A DNA stretch of 24,343 bases, taken from positions 1 to 24,343 of the forward strand of contig CANJXD010000016.1 of assembly GCA_947478535.1 (NCBI GenBank). Reading direction: 5' to 3'. Both the position numbers and the translations under genes were made by a program. Positions 1 through 7,708 of the stretch are shown piece by piece. This DNA is from Acetobacteraceae bacterium. GTDB taxonomy: Bacteria; Pseudomonadota; Alphaproteobacteria; Acetobacterales; Acetobacteraceae. Within the stretch, counting starts at the first letter, position 1. Every line of letters begins with the position of its first letter. The notes under the pieces were generated by a model. That model was not told where the DNA came from. It worked only from the letters and a program-made list of their open reading frames with translations, and searched no databases.

Positions 1-63
1 GCGTGGCATCGTGTAGGTGCGGTCCAGCACCGCGATGCCGATGCAGGCGACGCGCGCTGCCAT
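1..63 (-). CDS. Probable PfkB-family sugar kinase, N-terminus only (runs off the window)
   Basis: Only the first 21 codons are visible. The peptide contains VACIGIAVLDRTYTMPR, which resembles the first beta strand and start of the substrate site of ribokinase/PfkB kinases (pattern V-x-C-x-G-x-A-x-x-D). Such enzymes phosphorylate sugars or sugar-like molecules with ATP in the cytoplasm. The ATG overlaps the stop of the upstream permease remnant as TGATG, so the two were probably translationally coupled in one operon transcribed away from the DeoR regulator. The catalytic region lies outside the window, so the family call rests on a short N-terminal pattern and could be wrong. Confidence 0.5.
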   Translation of the reverse strand, partial: MAARVACIGIAVLDRTYTMPR

Positions 64-928
64 CAGCCCCAGCCCGCCCGGGCCGCGCGTTCGATGCGGG
101 ATGCGCCGAGGAAGGCGGGCACGGAGATCACCGTGGCGATCGCGCTCGCCCCCAAAGCGCGCTCCATGGCCAGATCCGTCCGCGCCGCGTGGAACAGATG
201 GCCAAGCCCGCTCGTACCCATCAGGAATTCCGCCACCATGGCGACGAGGATGGCATTGGCCGCCGCCAGCCGGAAGACCACCGCCCATTCCGGGATCGCC
301 GCAGGCAGTGCCAGCAGCCGGAGCCGTCCGAAGGTACCGGCGCCGAGCACGTGGAACAGATCGGCGCTGCCCGGAGGCAAGGCGCGCAGCCCTGCCGTGG
401 TGAAGACGAAGGCCGGGAAGAAGGCGATGATGACGACAATCGCCAGCACCGTCCGCGCATCATACCCGAAGATCCGAACCATTCGCCGACCAGCACGCCG
501 ATGAATGCCGCCGGCACGGCAAGCCGCAGGCCGCTGGCGATGGTCGGCAGCGCCGCCGGCAATTCCACCCGCCAGAACCGCGCGGCCCGCCCGCCACCGA
601 GCACTGTCACCAGATCCTTCAACGCCGCCGGCGCCGCGCCGAGGCCCGTCGGCGTCGAATCCCGCCCCAACGTCAGGATGAACGACGGCGCCAGCGCGAT
701 GGAGGGAATGGCGTGCACCACGGCGCTGGTGCGGTCCAGCCCGGGCTTCAGCGGCGGCAGCAGATGCGCCCCCGCCGCCGCCAGCACACTCGCCGCCACG
801 CCCAGCGAATAGCCCATGCCCATGGCGGAGAGCGAGGCGCCCAGCGCGCGTTCGAACAGGCCGCGCCGCGAGGGGTCGAAGAGCATGTCCAGCACCGCAC
901 TCAGCGGCGGCCAGGAAAAGCCGAGCAT
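63..928 (-). pseudogene. Decayed two-domain ABC permease (SsuC/TauC/nitrate type)
   Basis: Two frames together carry parts of two permease domains. From about 928 to 470 one frame reads an N-terminal half with AIPSIALAPSFILTLG, followed by the cytoplasmic-loop region with FWRVELPAALPTIASGLRLA and GVLVGEWFG. At about 465-475 the reading shifts to another frame, which begins IFGYDARTVLAIVVIIAFF and continues through LPAAIPEWAVVFRLAAANA and MVAEFLMGTSGLGHLF to a TGA at 63-65. The first domain also lacks roughly 16 residues of the usual helix between the TLG motif and the loop. The second domain lacks its whole first half. The N-terminal membrane segment expected before residue 1 is absent. Intact double-domain permeases are about 500-560 residues; only about 285 codons remain here. 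The start at 928 is a guess. A sequencing error could explain the frameshift alone, but not the missing halves. Confidence 0.72.
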
Positions 929-1047
929 CCGCCGCTGAAGGCCGTGAAACGGCGTGTGGCAGCGGAACTGCCCAACACCGCCGCAGCTTTCGCCCCCGCT
1001 TTGGGCGCTTTTCCCGGCCGAGCATTCCACGGCTTTGGCGCCCAGTC

Positions 1048-1096
1048 TGTGGAAAATCGCTTGCCAGGGTGAGAATATGTGGCACCTTCCACATAT
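1048..1096. promoter_or_regulatory. Candidate DeoR operator cluster before deoR and the divergent permease remnant
   Basis: A perfect inverted repeat, ATATGTGG (1075-1082) and CCACATAT (1089-1096) with a 6-nt spacer, lies between the two divergent genes. The heptamer TTCCACA occurs at 1087-1093 on plus and at 1048-1054 on minus, and a variant TGCCACA lies on minus at 1078-1084. The same heptamer type recurs before the HAD gene. This placement fits an operator for the adjacent DeoR-family repressor; binding is inferred. Confidence 0.55.
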
Positions 1097-1889
1097 GTCC
1101 CGCCGAACTGATGGCGCCCCCGCCAAGGCGCAGCGCCACCGCAGCATCCTCGCCGCCCTCGCCACGGACCCCACCGTCCGCATCTCCGCGCTCGCCAGCC
1201 AGTTCGGCGTCTCCGGCGAGACGGTCCGGCGGGATATCGAGGAACTCAGCCGCGCCGGTGCCGTCCGCCGCACCTATGGCGGGGCGAGCATCGTCCATGC
1301 CGGCGTGCAGCCCGAGCTTTCGTCGCGCGAGAGGATGCAGGTGGCGGAACGCGCGCGGATCGGCGCGGCGGCGCTGGCGATGGTGCCGCCAGGGGCTGTG
1401 CTGATGCTCGATGCCGGCAGCACCACCGGGCATCTGGCCCGCGCACTGGCGGTGCGGGATGGGCCGGCGACGGTGCTGACCAACAGTCTGCGCGCGGCGC
1501 AGGACCTGGCAGGCAGCGCATCGGGCGCCTTGCGGGTCATGCTCTGCCCCGGCGATGTCAGCGCGGCGGAACAGGGGGTCTACGGGCCGGAGACCACGGC
1601 CTTCCTGGCCCGCTTCAACGCCGATGTCGCCATCGTCGGCGCCACGGGGCTGACCGAGGAAGGACCCTGCGATGCGAATACCCCCGCCGTCTGGGTCAAG
1701 CGCGCCATGTTCGCCCGCGCCGTCCGGCGGGTGCTGGTGGCCGATGGCGGCAAGTTCGGCCGCCCCGTGCTGGAACGGGTCTGCCCGCTGGCGGAGCTGA
1801 CGGACCTGGTGACAGACCGCGCCCCCGAAGGCGCCCTCGCCCGGGCGCTAGGGGAAGCGGGGGTCAGGGTGACGATCGCGCCGGGGTGA
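1077..1889 (+). CDS. DeoR/GlpR-family transcriptional repressor
   Basis: This 270-residue protein has an N-terminal DeoR winged helix-turn-helix (RISALASQFGVSGETVRRDI, then EELSRAGAVRRTYGGA) followed by a DeoRC sensor domain with MLDAGSTTGHLA, VLTNSL, VGATGL and a C-terminal ADGGKFG motif. DeoRC domains bind phosphorylated sugars or polyol phosphates, which relieves repression. The neighbours (phosphatase, transporter, glycerol-3-phosphate dehydrogenase) suggest a GlpR-like ligand, but this is inference. The ATG at 1077 is preceded by AGGGTGAG. An internal ATG at 1095 is possible and would leave the palindrome at 1075-1096 entirely upstream of the coding region. The gene is separated from the HAD gene by 55 bp that carry further operator-like repeats. 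Confidence 0.9.
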   Translation: MWHLPHMSRRTDGAPAKAQRHRSILAALATDPTVRISALASQFGVSGETVRRDIEELSRAGAVRRTYGGASIVHAGVQPELSSRERMQVAERARIGAAALAMVPPGAVLMLDAGSTTGHLARALAVRDGPATVLTNSLRAAQDLAGSASGALRVMLCPGDVSAAEQGVYGPETTAFLARFNADVAIVGATGLTEEGPCDANTPAVWVKRAMFARAVRRVLVADGGKFGRPVLERVCPLAELTDLVTDRAPEGALARALGEAGVRVTIAPG

Positions 1890-1903
1890 CGTAGAGAACT
1901 CGT

Positions 1904-1944
1904 TTGATCTTCCACACCGGGCGTTGTACCTACCACACAACGCC
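1904..1944 (+). promoter_or_regulatory. Candidate operator/promoter before the HAD-phn-glpD operon
   Basis: The gap between deoR and the HAD gene holds TTCCACA (1910-1916) and TACCACA (1931-1937), direct repeats spaced exactly 21 bp, or two helical turns. ACCTACCACA (1928-1937) matches ACCTTCCACA (1084-1093) at 9 of 10 bases. A perfect inverted repeat, GGCGTTGT (1920-1927) and ACAACGCC (1937-1944), ends at the ATG. A weak -35-like TTGATC at 1904-1909 is followed 17 bp later by TACCTA. The promoter call is weak; the repeats are exact. Confidence 0.5.
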
Positions 1945-2790
1945 ATGGCCAGAATGTCAGAAGCCCGCTTGCCGAAACCCCTCCGCGCCGCCACGGCGCC
2001 TGCGCTCGCGCGGCTGCGCTGGGTGCTGGCCGATATCGACGACACCATCACCACCCATGGCCGCCTGACCGCCGATGCCTATGCGGCGCTGGAGGCCCTG
2101 CAATCCCTGGGCATCGCCGTCATCCCCGTCACCGGCCGCCCCGCCGGCTGGTGCGACATGATCGCGCGCTTCTGGCCCGTCGCCGCCGTGGTCGGTGAGA
2201 ATGGCGCGCTCTGGTACGCGCATGACCACGCCGCCCCCCGAATGCGCCGCTGGCACGCACAGGCGGAGGCCGAACGCCTGTCCCGCCGCGCTACGCTCGA
2301 TGCCCTGGCCGCCCGGGCGCTCGCCGAAGTGCCTGGCAGCGCCATCGCCGCCGACCAGCCCTTCCGGCTGTTCGATGTCGCGGTCGATTTCGCCGAGGAT
2401 GTCGGCCCGCTGCCCGCCGGCGCGCCGGAGGCCATTGCCGCGATCTTCCACGCCGGTGGCGCCGCGGCGAAGATTTCCTCCATCCATGTGAATGCCTGGA
2501 TGGGCGAATGGGACAAGCGGGCAGGGGTCGAGAACCTTTTCGCCACGCTCTGGCAACCGCTCGACACCGTGCTGGACCAGGTGGCCTTTCTCGGTGACAG
2601 CCCGAACGACGCGCCGATGTTCGCGCGCATCCCGCTGTCCGTCGGCGTCGCCAATGTCGCGCCCTTCCTGCCGGGCATGGCGACGCCGCCCGCCTATATC
2701 GCCAGCGCCGAGGGTGGCGCGGGTTTTTGCGAGTTCGTGAACGCCGTCATCGCGGCGCGACAAGCCGAGGAGGAAAAAGCAACGCCATGA
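1945..2790 (+). CDS. HAD-superfamily (IIB-type) phosphatase
   Basis: This 281-residue cytoplasmic hydrolase shows all four HAD motifs. Motif I is DIDDT with the nucleophile and acid-base aspartates at residues 30 and 32. Motif II is PVTGRP. The motif III lysine lies in WDKRAGVENL. Motif IV is FLGDSPNDAPMF near the C-terminus. The insertion between motifs II and III is the size of a type-IIB cap, as in sugar-phosphate and mannosyl-3-phosphoglycerate phosphatases, and GENGA is also typical of that group. Motif I has Asp where most relatives have Gly. The ATG used (1945) abuts an inverted repeat and lacks a clear ribosome-binding site; ATG 1954 is an alternative. The stop overlaps the next start (ATGA). 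It probably dephosphorylates an imported or derived polyol phosphate; the substrate is unknown. Confidence 0.88.
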   Translation: MARMSEARLPKPLRAATAPALARLRWVLADIDDTITTHGRLTADAYAALEALQSLGIAVIPVTGRPAGWCDMIARFWPVAAVVGENGALWYAHDHAAPRMRRWHAQAEAERLSRRATLDALAARALAEVPGSAIAADQPFRLFDVAVDFAEDVGPLPAGAPEAIAAIFHAGGAAAKISSIHVNAWMGEWDKRAGVENLFATLWQPLDTVLDQVAFLGDSPNDAPMFARIPLSVGVANVAPFLPGMATPPAYIASAEGGAGFCEFVNAVIAARQAEEEKATP

Positions 2791-3845
2791 AGAAGTTCAT
2801 CCCCGCCGCGGGTTTCGCCGTCGCCCTGATGTCGGCCATGCCCTGGTCCAACCAGGCCAGCGCCCAGGGCGCGGCCTGCGGCTTCCGCGGTTCGCTCGAT
2901 GACAGCTATTGCGACGAGAACCGGGACATGGTCGCCGATGTGCCGCGTGACGCGGCCAGGCTGCGGGACCCCTCCACCCTCGTCTTCGCCTATACCCCGG
3001 TCGAGGACCCCGCGCTCTACGCCAGCCAGTTTCGCCCGCTGCTGGAATACCTCACCACCTGCACGGGCAAGCGCACCGTCTATTTCCAGGTGACGTCGAA
3101 CGCCGCGCAGGTGGAAGCGATGCGGTCCGGGCGCCTGCATATCGCGGGCTTTTCCACCGGCCCCACCGCCTTCGCCGTGAACCTCGCCGGCGCCGTGCCC
3201 TTCGCCATCAAGGGCGGGCCGGAAGCGTTCGAGAGCTATCGCGTCGCCATGATCGTGCGCGCGGACAGCGCCTTCCGGACGCTCGCGGACCTCAAGGGCC
3301 GCCGCGTGGCCCATACATCGGCGACGTCAAACTCGGGAAATCTCGCCCCGCGCGCCTTCTTCCCAGGCCTCGGGCTGGCGCCTGATACGGATTACCGCGT
3401 GGTCTACTCCGGCGGCCATGACCGCAGCGTGATGGGCGTGAATGCCGGGGATTACGATGCCGCGCCGGTGGCGTCGGATGTCTACAACCGCATGATCGGC
3501 CGCGGCCAGGTGAGGCGGGAGACATTCCGCGTGATCTGGGAAAGCGACCCGTTCCCCACCAGCAGCTTCGCCCTGGCGCATGATCTGCGCCCGGAACTCG
3601 CCCAGCGCATCCGCCAGTGCTTCTACGATTTCCGCTTCCCCGAGGCGATGCGCCGCGACATGGGTGGCAATGACCGCTTTTGGCCCGCGACCTATGCCCA
3701 GCAATGGGCGCCGGTGCGCGCCGTGGCGGATGCCGTGAGCGCCCCCTACAACCGCGCTGCCTTCGATGCGGAAAGCCGGCGCGAACTGGAAGCGGAACAG
3801 CGCCGCCAGCAGCAGGCGCCGGCCGCCGCGCCGCGGGTGCAGTAG
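2787..3845 (+). CDS. phnD: PhnD-like phosphonate/phosphate-ester ABC transporter substrate-binding protein
   Basis: This 352-residue secreted protein has a Sec signal peptide ([17 protein letters not shown], cleavage probably after ASA-QG). The mature part follows the PhnD pattern: [21 protein letters not shown], then a region with [18 protein letters not shown], then [56 protein letters not shown] and [12 protein letters not shown]. In PhnD and related phosphite binders the Ser/Thr cluster after the LKG segment contacts the phosphonate oxygens. Unusual here are a cysteine-bounded N-terminal extension (C-x10-C), two further cysteines, and a glutamine/alanine-rich tail. A GAGGAGG ribosome-binding site precedes the ATG, which overlaps the HAD stop. 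The ligand is not predictable from sequence alone. Confidence 0.92.
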   Translation: MKKFIPAAGFAVALMSAMPWSNQASAQGAACGFRGSLDDSYCDENRDMVADVPRDAARLRDPSTLVFAYTPVEDPALYASQFRPLLEYLTTCTGKRTVYFQVTSNAAQVEAMRSGRLHIAGFSTGPTAFAVNLAGAVPFAIKGGPEAFESYRVAMIVRADSAFRTLADLKGRRVAHTSATSNSGNLAPRAFFPGLGLAPDTDYRVVYSGGHDRSVMGVNAGDYDAAPVASDVYNRMIGRGQVRRETFRVIWESDPFPTSSFALAHDLRPELAQRIRQCFYDFRFPEAMRRDMGGNDRFWPATYAQQWAPVRAVADAVSAPYNRAAFDAESRRELEAEQRRQQQAPAAAPRVQ

Positions 3846-3847
3846 TC

Positions 3848-4624
3848 ATGTCCGCGCGGCATGTCGTTTCCACACGGGGCCTGTCCATTAAGGGCCTCGT
3901 GAAGGAATACGTGCCCGGCAAGCCCGTGCTGCGCGGCGTCGATCTCGACCTGGCGCCGGAGGGCATCACCGCCATCATCGGCCCCTCCGGCACCGGGAAG
4001 TCCACGCTGATCCGCTGCATCAACCGGCTGGTGGAACCCACGGCGGGGGAGATCACGCTGGATGGCGCGCCGCTCACCGGCATCAGCGGCGGCGCGTTGC
4101 GCCTCGCGCGCCGGCGGATCGGCATGGTGTTCCAGGAGTACAACCTCGTCGAACGCCTGACGGTGATGGAGAACGTGCTCTCCGGCCGGCTCGGCTATGT
4201 GCCGCTGTGGCGCGCCTGGCTGCGAAAGTATCCGGCCGAGGATATCGCCATGGCCTTCGAGCTTCTCGATGCCGTGGGGCTGCCGGAGCATGCGACGCGC
4301 CGCGCCGATGCGCTGTCCGGCGGCCAGCGCCAGCGCGTCGGGATCGCGCGCGCCCTGATGCAGCGCCCGGCGCTGCTGCTGGCGGATGAACCGACATCGT
4401 CGCTCGATCCGAAGACGGCGGTGGAGGTGATGGAATTGCTGACGCGGCTGACCCAGGCGGCGAATGTCCCGGTCATCGTCAACATCCACAATGTCGAACT
4501 CGCCAAGCGTTTCGCCAGTCGCATCATCGGCATGGAGGGCGGCCGCGTGGTGTTCGATGGTCCGCCCGGTGACCTGCGCCCCGAGCACCTCCGCCAGATC
4601 TATGGCGGCGAGGATTGGCTGTGA
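3848..4624 (+). CDS. phnC: PhnC-like phosphonate ABC transporter ATP-binding protein
   Basis: This 258-residue cytoplasmic ATPase drives the PhnD/PhnE importer. Walker A is GPSGTGKS (residues 45-52), the Q-loop is VFQEYNLV, the signature is [15 protein letters not shown], Walker B is [13 protein letters not shown], and the switch histidine lies in VNIHNVELA. The segment between Q-loop and signature ([17 protein letters not shown]) is characteristic of PhnC rather than other ABC families. It starts 2 bp after the phnD stop, and its own stop overlaps the GTG start of the first permease. The core is complete and of normal length. Confidence 0.95.
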   Translation: MSARHVVSTRGLSIKGLVKEYVPGKPVLRGVDLDLAPEGITAIIGPSGTGKSTLIRCINRLVEPTAGEITLDGAPLTGISGGALRLARRRIGMVFQEYNLVERLTVMENVLSGRLGYVPLWRAWLRKYPAEDIAMAFELLDAVGLPEHATRRADALSGGQRQRVGIARALMQRPALLLADEPTSSLDPKTAVEVMELLTRLTQAANVPVIVNIHNVELAKRFASRIIGMEGGRVVFDGPPGDLRPEHLRQIYGGEDWL

Positions 4625-5403
4625 GCGCCACGCTTCCTCGCACGCCCTTCCGCCCGAACTGGGCGGCGCGCTCCGGGTTCATCGCGCTGGCGCTGTATTC
4701 GGCCTATGCCATCGGGCAACTCGACATCTCCTGGACGCGGCTGGTCGTAGGGTTCGGCGAGGCCGGGCGGTTTCTCGCCCGCATGGTGCCGCCGAATTTC
4801 ACGCGCTGGGAATTGCTGCTGGAAGGCATGCTCGAGAGCCTGCAGATCGCAGTGCTCTCGACCGTGCTCGGCATTCTCATCTCCCTGCCGCTCGGGCTGA
4901 TGGCGGCGCGAAATCTGTCTCCGTTCTGGGTCAATGCGCCGATCCGCGGCATCATCGCGGTCTGCCGCAGCCTGCACTACGTCATCGTCGCGATCCTGTT
5001 CGTGAAGGCGATCGGCTTCGGCGTGCTGGCCGGTGTCGCGGCGCTGACCGTCGCCTCCATGGGCTTCGTGGCCAAGCTCTTCGCCGAAGCGGTGGAGGAG
5101 ATCAGCATGAAGCAGGTGGAAGCCATCCGCGCCACCGGTGCCGGGCCTGGCGCCGTGCTGCTCTATGGCGTGCTGCCGCAGGTGGCGTCCCGCTTCATCG
5201 GATTTTCGCTGTATCAGTTGGACAGCAACCTCCGCAATTCCACGCTGGTCGGCATCGTCGGCGCGGGTGGAATAGGCGGCACGCTGTTCGCGGCGTTCAA
5301 GCGGTTCGACTATGACTTCGTCTGCGCCATCCTGCTGTCCATTATCGCGCTGATCTTCGCGGCCGAGCTGATCTCCGGCCGCATCCGGGCGGCGCTGCGA
5401 TGA
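4621..5403 (+). CDS. phnE: PhnE-like ABC transporter permease, first subunit
   Basis: This 260-residue inner-membrane permease has several hydrophobic helices. The PhnE-type stretch [35 protein letters not shown] is followed by the cytoplasmic coupling loop [35 protein letters not shown] and by [20 protein letters not shown] near the C-terminus. It begins with GTG, overlapping the phnC TGA (GTGA), and ends in an ATGA overlap with a second, different PhnE-like gene. The pair probably form a heterodimeric channel, as in bacteria with split phnE1/phnE2. Confidence 0.94.
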   Translation: MSATLPRTPFRPNWAARSGFIALALYSAYAIGQLDISWTRLVVGFGEAGRFLARMVPPNFTRWELLLEGMLESLQIAVLSTVLGILISLPLGLMAARNLSPFWVNAPIRGIIAVCRSLHYVIVAILFVKAIGFGVLAGVAALTVASMGFVAKLFAEAVEEISMKQVEAIRATGAGPGAVLLYGVLPQVASRFIGFSLYQLDSNLRNSTLVGIVGAGGIGGTLFAAFKRFDYDFVCAILLSIIALIFAAELISGRIRAALR

Positions 5404-6221
5404 ACCGCACCGCGAACCCCGGCATGCAGCCGCTGATGCGGGAATGGACCTACCTGACGCCCGCCGAGGCGATCGGCCGCTGGCTGGTCTGGCTCGCCAT
5501 CGTTGCCGCCACCGTCTGGGCCGTGCGCAGCATCGACATCATCCCGGAATTCCTGATCGACGCCCCGGAACAGATGGCGGACCTCCTGGTCCGCATGTGG
5601 CCGCCGGATATCCGCCACTACTACCCGGATGTGCATGCGGCGCTGGTGGAGACACTGCACATCGCCACTCTCGGCACCATCCTGTCGCTGTTCCTGGCGA
5701 TCCCGGTCGCGCTGCTGGCGGCGCGCAACATCTGCCGCATCCCGATGCTGAACGTCACGGCGCAGTTGATCCTGGTGTCCTCCCGTTCCGTCAATTCGCT
5801 GGTCTGGGCGCTGATCTTCGTGGCCGTCTTCGGCCCCGGCCCGGCGGCGGGCACCTTCGCCATCGCCTTCCGCTCCATCGGCTTCGTCGGCAAGCTGCTG
5901 GCGGAGGCGCTGGAGGAATCCGCGCCCGGCCCGCTGGAGGCGCTGCGTTCGGCCGGGGCGCCCTGGGGCAGCGTCATGCTCAAGGGTGTCTGGCCGCAGG
6001 TGCAGCCGGCCTTCTGGGGCATCGCGCTGTTCCGCTGGGATATCAATGTCCGGGAATCCGCGGTGCTCGGGCTGGTGGGCGCCGGTGGAATCGGCGTCGT
6101 GCTCGATGACGCCATCAACTTCTTCCAGTGGGACCGCGTTGCGACGGTGCTGCTCGCCATCCTCGCCGTCGTCGTGGTGGCGGAAATCGTCGTCACCCGC
6201 ATCCGCTCTAGGCTGATCTGA
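5400..6221 (+). CDS. phnE: PhnE-like ABC transporter permease, second subunit
   Basis: This 273-residue membrane protein is the partner of the upstream permease. It has an N-terminal helix (WLVWLAIVAATVWAV), a periplasmic segment with MWPPDIRHYYPDVHAALVETLHIA, and then AIPVALLAARNI, the EAA-type coupling loop LAEALEESAPGPLEALRSAGAPWGSVMLKGVWPQV and RESAVLGLVGAGGIG. Both PhnE proteins share the GAGGIG end motif, but they are clearly diverged and not a recent duplication. The start overlaps the previous stop (ATGA); glpD begins 5 bp after its stop, so both sit in the same operon. Confidence 0.94.
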   Translation: MNRTANPGMQPLMREWTYLTPAEAIGRWLVWLAIVAATVWAVRSIDIIPEFLIDAPEQMADLLVRMWPPDIRHYYPDVHAALVETLHIATLGTILSLFLAIPVALLAARNICRIPMLNVTAQLILVSSRSVNSLVWALIFVAVFGPGPAAGTFAIAFRSIGFVGKLLAEALEESAPGPLEALRSAGAPWGSVMLKGVWPQVQPAFWGIALFRWDINVRESAVLGLVGAGGIGVVLDDAINFFQWDRVATVLLAILAVVVVAEIVVTRIRSRLI

Positions 6222-6226
6222 TCCCC

Positions 6227-7705
6227 ATGGCCGAACCCATCGACCTTCTCGTCATCGGCGGCGGCATCAACGGCGTTGGCATCGCGCGGGATGCGGTGGG
6301 GCGGGGCCTGTCCGTCTGCCTCGTGGAACGCGGCGACCTCGCTGGCGCGACGTCGTCCAATTCCTCGAAGCTGATCCATGGCGGGCTGCGCTACCTCGAA
6401 CATTATGAATTCCGCCTGGTGCGGGAAGCGCTGGCAGAGCGCGAAGTGATGCTGCGGATCGCACCCCATATCGTCTGGCCGATGCGCTTCGTGCTGCCGC
6501 ACCGCCCGGAGATGCGCCCGCGCTGGCTGATCCGCGCGGGGCTGTTCCTGTACGACCACCTGGCGCGGCTGGTCAGCCTGAAGGGCGCGGAAAGCCTCGA
6601 TTTCCGACGCCATCCCTATGGTGCCCCGCTGGCGCAGGATATCACCGCCGGCTTCGCCTATTCCGATTGCTGGGTGGAGGATAGCCGCCTCGTCGTGCTG
6701 AACGCGAAGGATGCCGCGCGGCGCGGCGCCGAGATACGCGTCCGCACCGCCTTCACCGGTGCGACGCGCGATGCCGACGGCTGGACCGCCACGCTGCGTG
6801 ACGCTGCCGGCGTGGAGACGACGCTCCGCGCCCGCGCCATGGTCAACGCCGCCGGCCCCTGGGTGCTCGCCGCGCAGAATGCCGCGCATGCGAAGCCGGC
6901 CGGCAGCGTGCGGCTGATCCGCGGCAGCCATATCGTCGTCCCCGCGCTGTATGAGGGACCGCAAGCCTATATCCTGCAGAACGACGATCGCCGCGTCGTC
7001 TTCGTCATCCCCTATCAGGGCCGCTTCTCCCTGATCGGCACCACCGATGTGCCGCATGAGGGCGATGCGGGCGCGGCGCATTGCACGCCGGGGGAAGCGC
7101 AGTATCTCTGCGAAGCCGTGACGCGACAGTTCCGCAAGCCCGTCACGCCGGCCGATATCGTCTGGTCCTATGCCGGCGTGCGACCGCTTTATGACGATGG
7201 TGCGGATGATCCCTCCGCCGTCACGCGGGATTATGTGCTGAAGCTGGACACGGATGCGGCGCCGCTGCTGTCCATCTATGGCGGCAAGATCACCACCTAT
7301 CGCCGCCTGGCGGAGGAAGCGGTGGAGAAGATCACCGATGCGCTCGGCCGCGAAGGCGCGTCCTGGACCGCGACGGCGCCCTTGCCCGGCGGGGACTTCC
7401 AGGGCCGCGACCTGCCCGCGATGGAAGCCGCGCTCGCCAACAGCCACCCCTGGCTGCCCGCCCCCACCCGCGCGCGGCTGCTGCGCGCCTATGGCACGGA
7501 GGTGCCGGCCCTGCTCGGCGATGCAGAGGGCTGGCAGGCGCTCGGCCAGGATTTCGGCGCCGGCCTGACTCTGCGCGAGATTGAGTGGCTGCAACGCGAG
7601 GAATGGGCGCGGACGGCGGACGATGTGTTGTGGCGCCGGTCCCGCCTCGGCCTGCACATGACGCAACAGCAGCGGGATGCGGTGGCGGCGGCCATGGGCG
7701 AATAG
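6227..7705 (+). CDS. glpD: Glycerol-3-phosphate dehydrogenase, FAD-dependent (GlpD family)
   Basis: This 492-residue enzyme oxidises sn-glycerol 3-phosphate to dihydroxyacetone phosphate at the membrane, passing electrons to quinone. The FAD-binding motif is VIGGGINGVGIARDA (about residues 9-23). Family signatures follow: ATSSNSSKLIHGGLRYLEHYEFRLV, PHRPEMRP, EYSDCW-like YSDCWVEDSRLV, IRGSHIVVP, VFVIPYQGRFSLIGTTD, YAGVRPL and SIYGGKITTYRRLAE. The C-terminal domain ends with WARTADDVLWRRSRLGLHM. Similarity to E. coli GlpD, recalled from memory, is high along the whole length, so the enzyme looks intact. It is the last gene of the HAD-phnDCEE operon and ends 3 bp before the convergent neighbour. 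Placement here, rather than with glpK or glpF, links glycerol-3-phosphate to the transported compound. Confidence 0.95.
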   Translation: MAEPIDLLVIGGGINGVGIARDAVGRGLSVCLVERGDLAGATSSNSSKLIHGGLRYLEHYEFRLVREALAEREVMLRIAPHIVWPMRFVLPHRPEMRPRWLIRAGLFLYDHLARLVSLKGAESLDFRRHPYGAPLAQDITAGFAYSDCWVEDSRLVVLNAKDAARRGAEIRVRTAFTGATRDADGWTATLRDAAGVETTLRARAMVNAAGPWVLAAQNAAHAKPAGSVRLIRGSHIVVPALYEGPQAYILQNDDRRVVFVIPYQGRFSLIGTTDVPHEGDAGAAHCTPGEAQYLCEAVTRQFRKPVTPADIVWSYAGVRPLYDDGADDPSAVTRDYVLKLDTDAAPLLSIYGGKITTYRRLAEEAVEKITDALGREGASWTATAPLPGGDFQGRDLPAMEAALANSHPWLPAPTRARLLRAYGTEVPALLGDAEGWQALGQDFGAGLTLREIEWLQREEWARTADDVLWRRSRLGLHMTQQQRDAVAAAMGE

Positions 7706-7708
7706 CCT

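Noticed and set aside
3..812. 269-codon plus-strand frame opposite the permease remnant
   Set aside because: Permease-like helices and coupling loops are clearly on the minus strand; the plus-strand translation is low-complexity.
954..1076. N-terminal extension of the DeoR regulator from the upstream GTG/ATG codons
   Set aside because: The extra peptide is low-complexity and overlaps the divergent promoter region; ATG 1077 or 1095 fits the family start.
4621..6221. Recent tandem duplication of phnE
   Set aside because: The two proteins share only the family framework and the GAGGIG region; loops and termini differ, so they are old paralogues.
5621..7666. 681-codon open frame on the minus strand opposite phnE2 and glpD
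   Set aside because: It lies antisense to two well-supported genes; no motif, no plausible start site, shadow composition.
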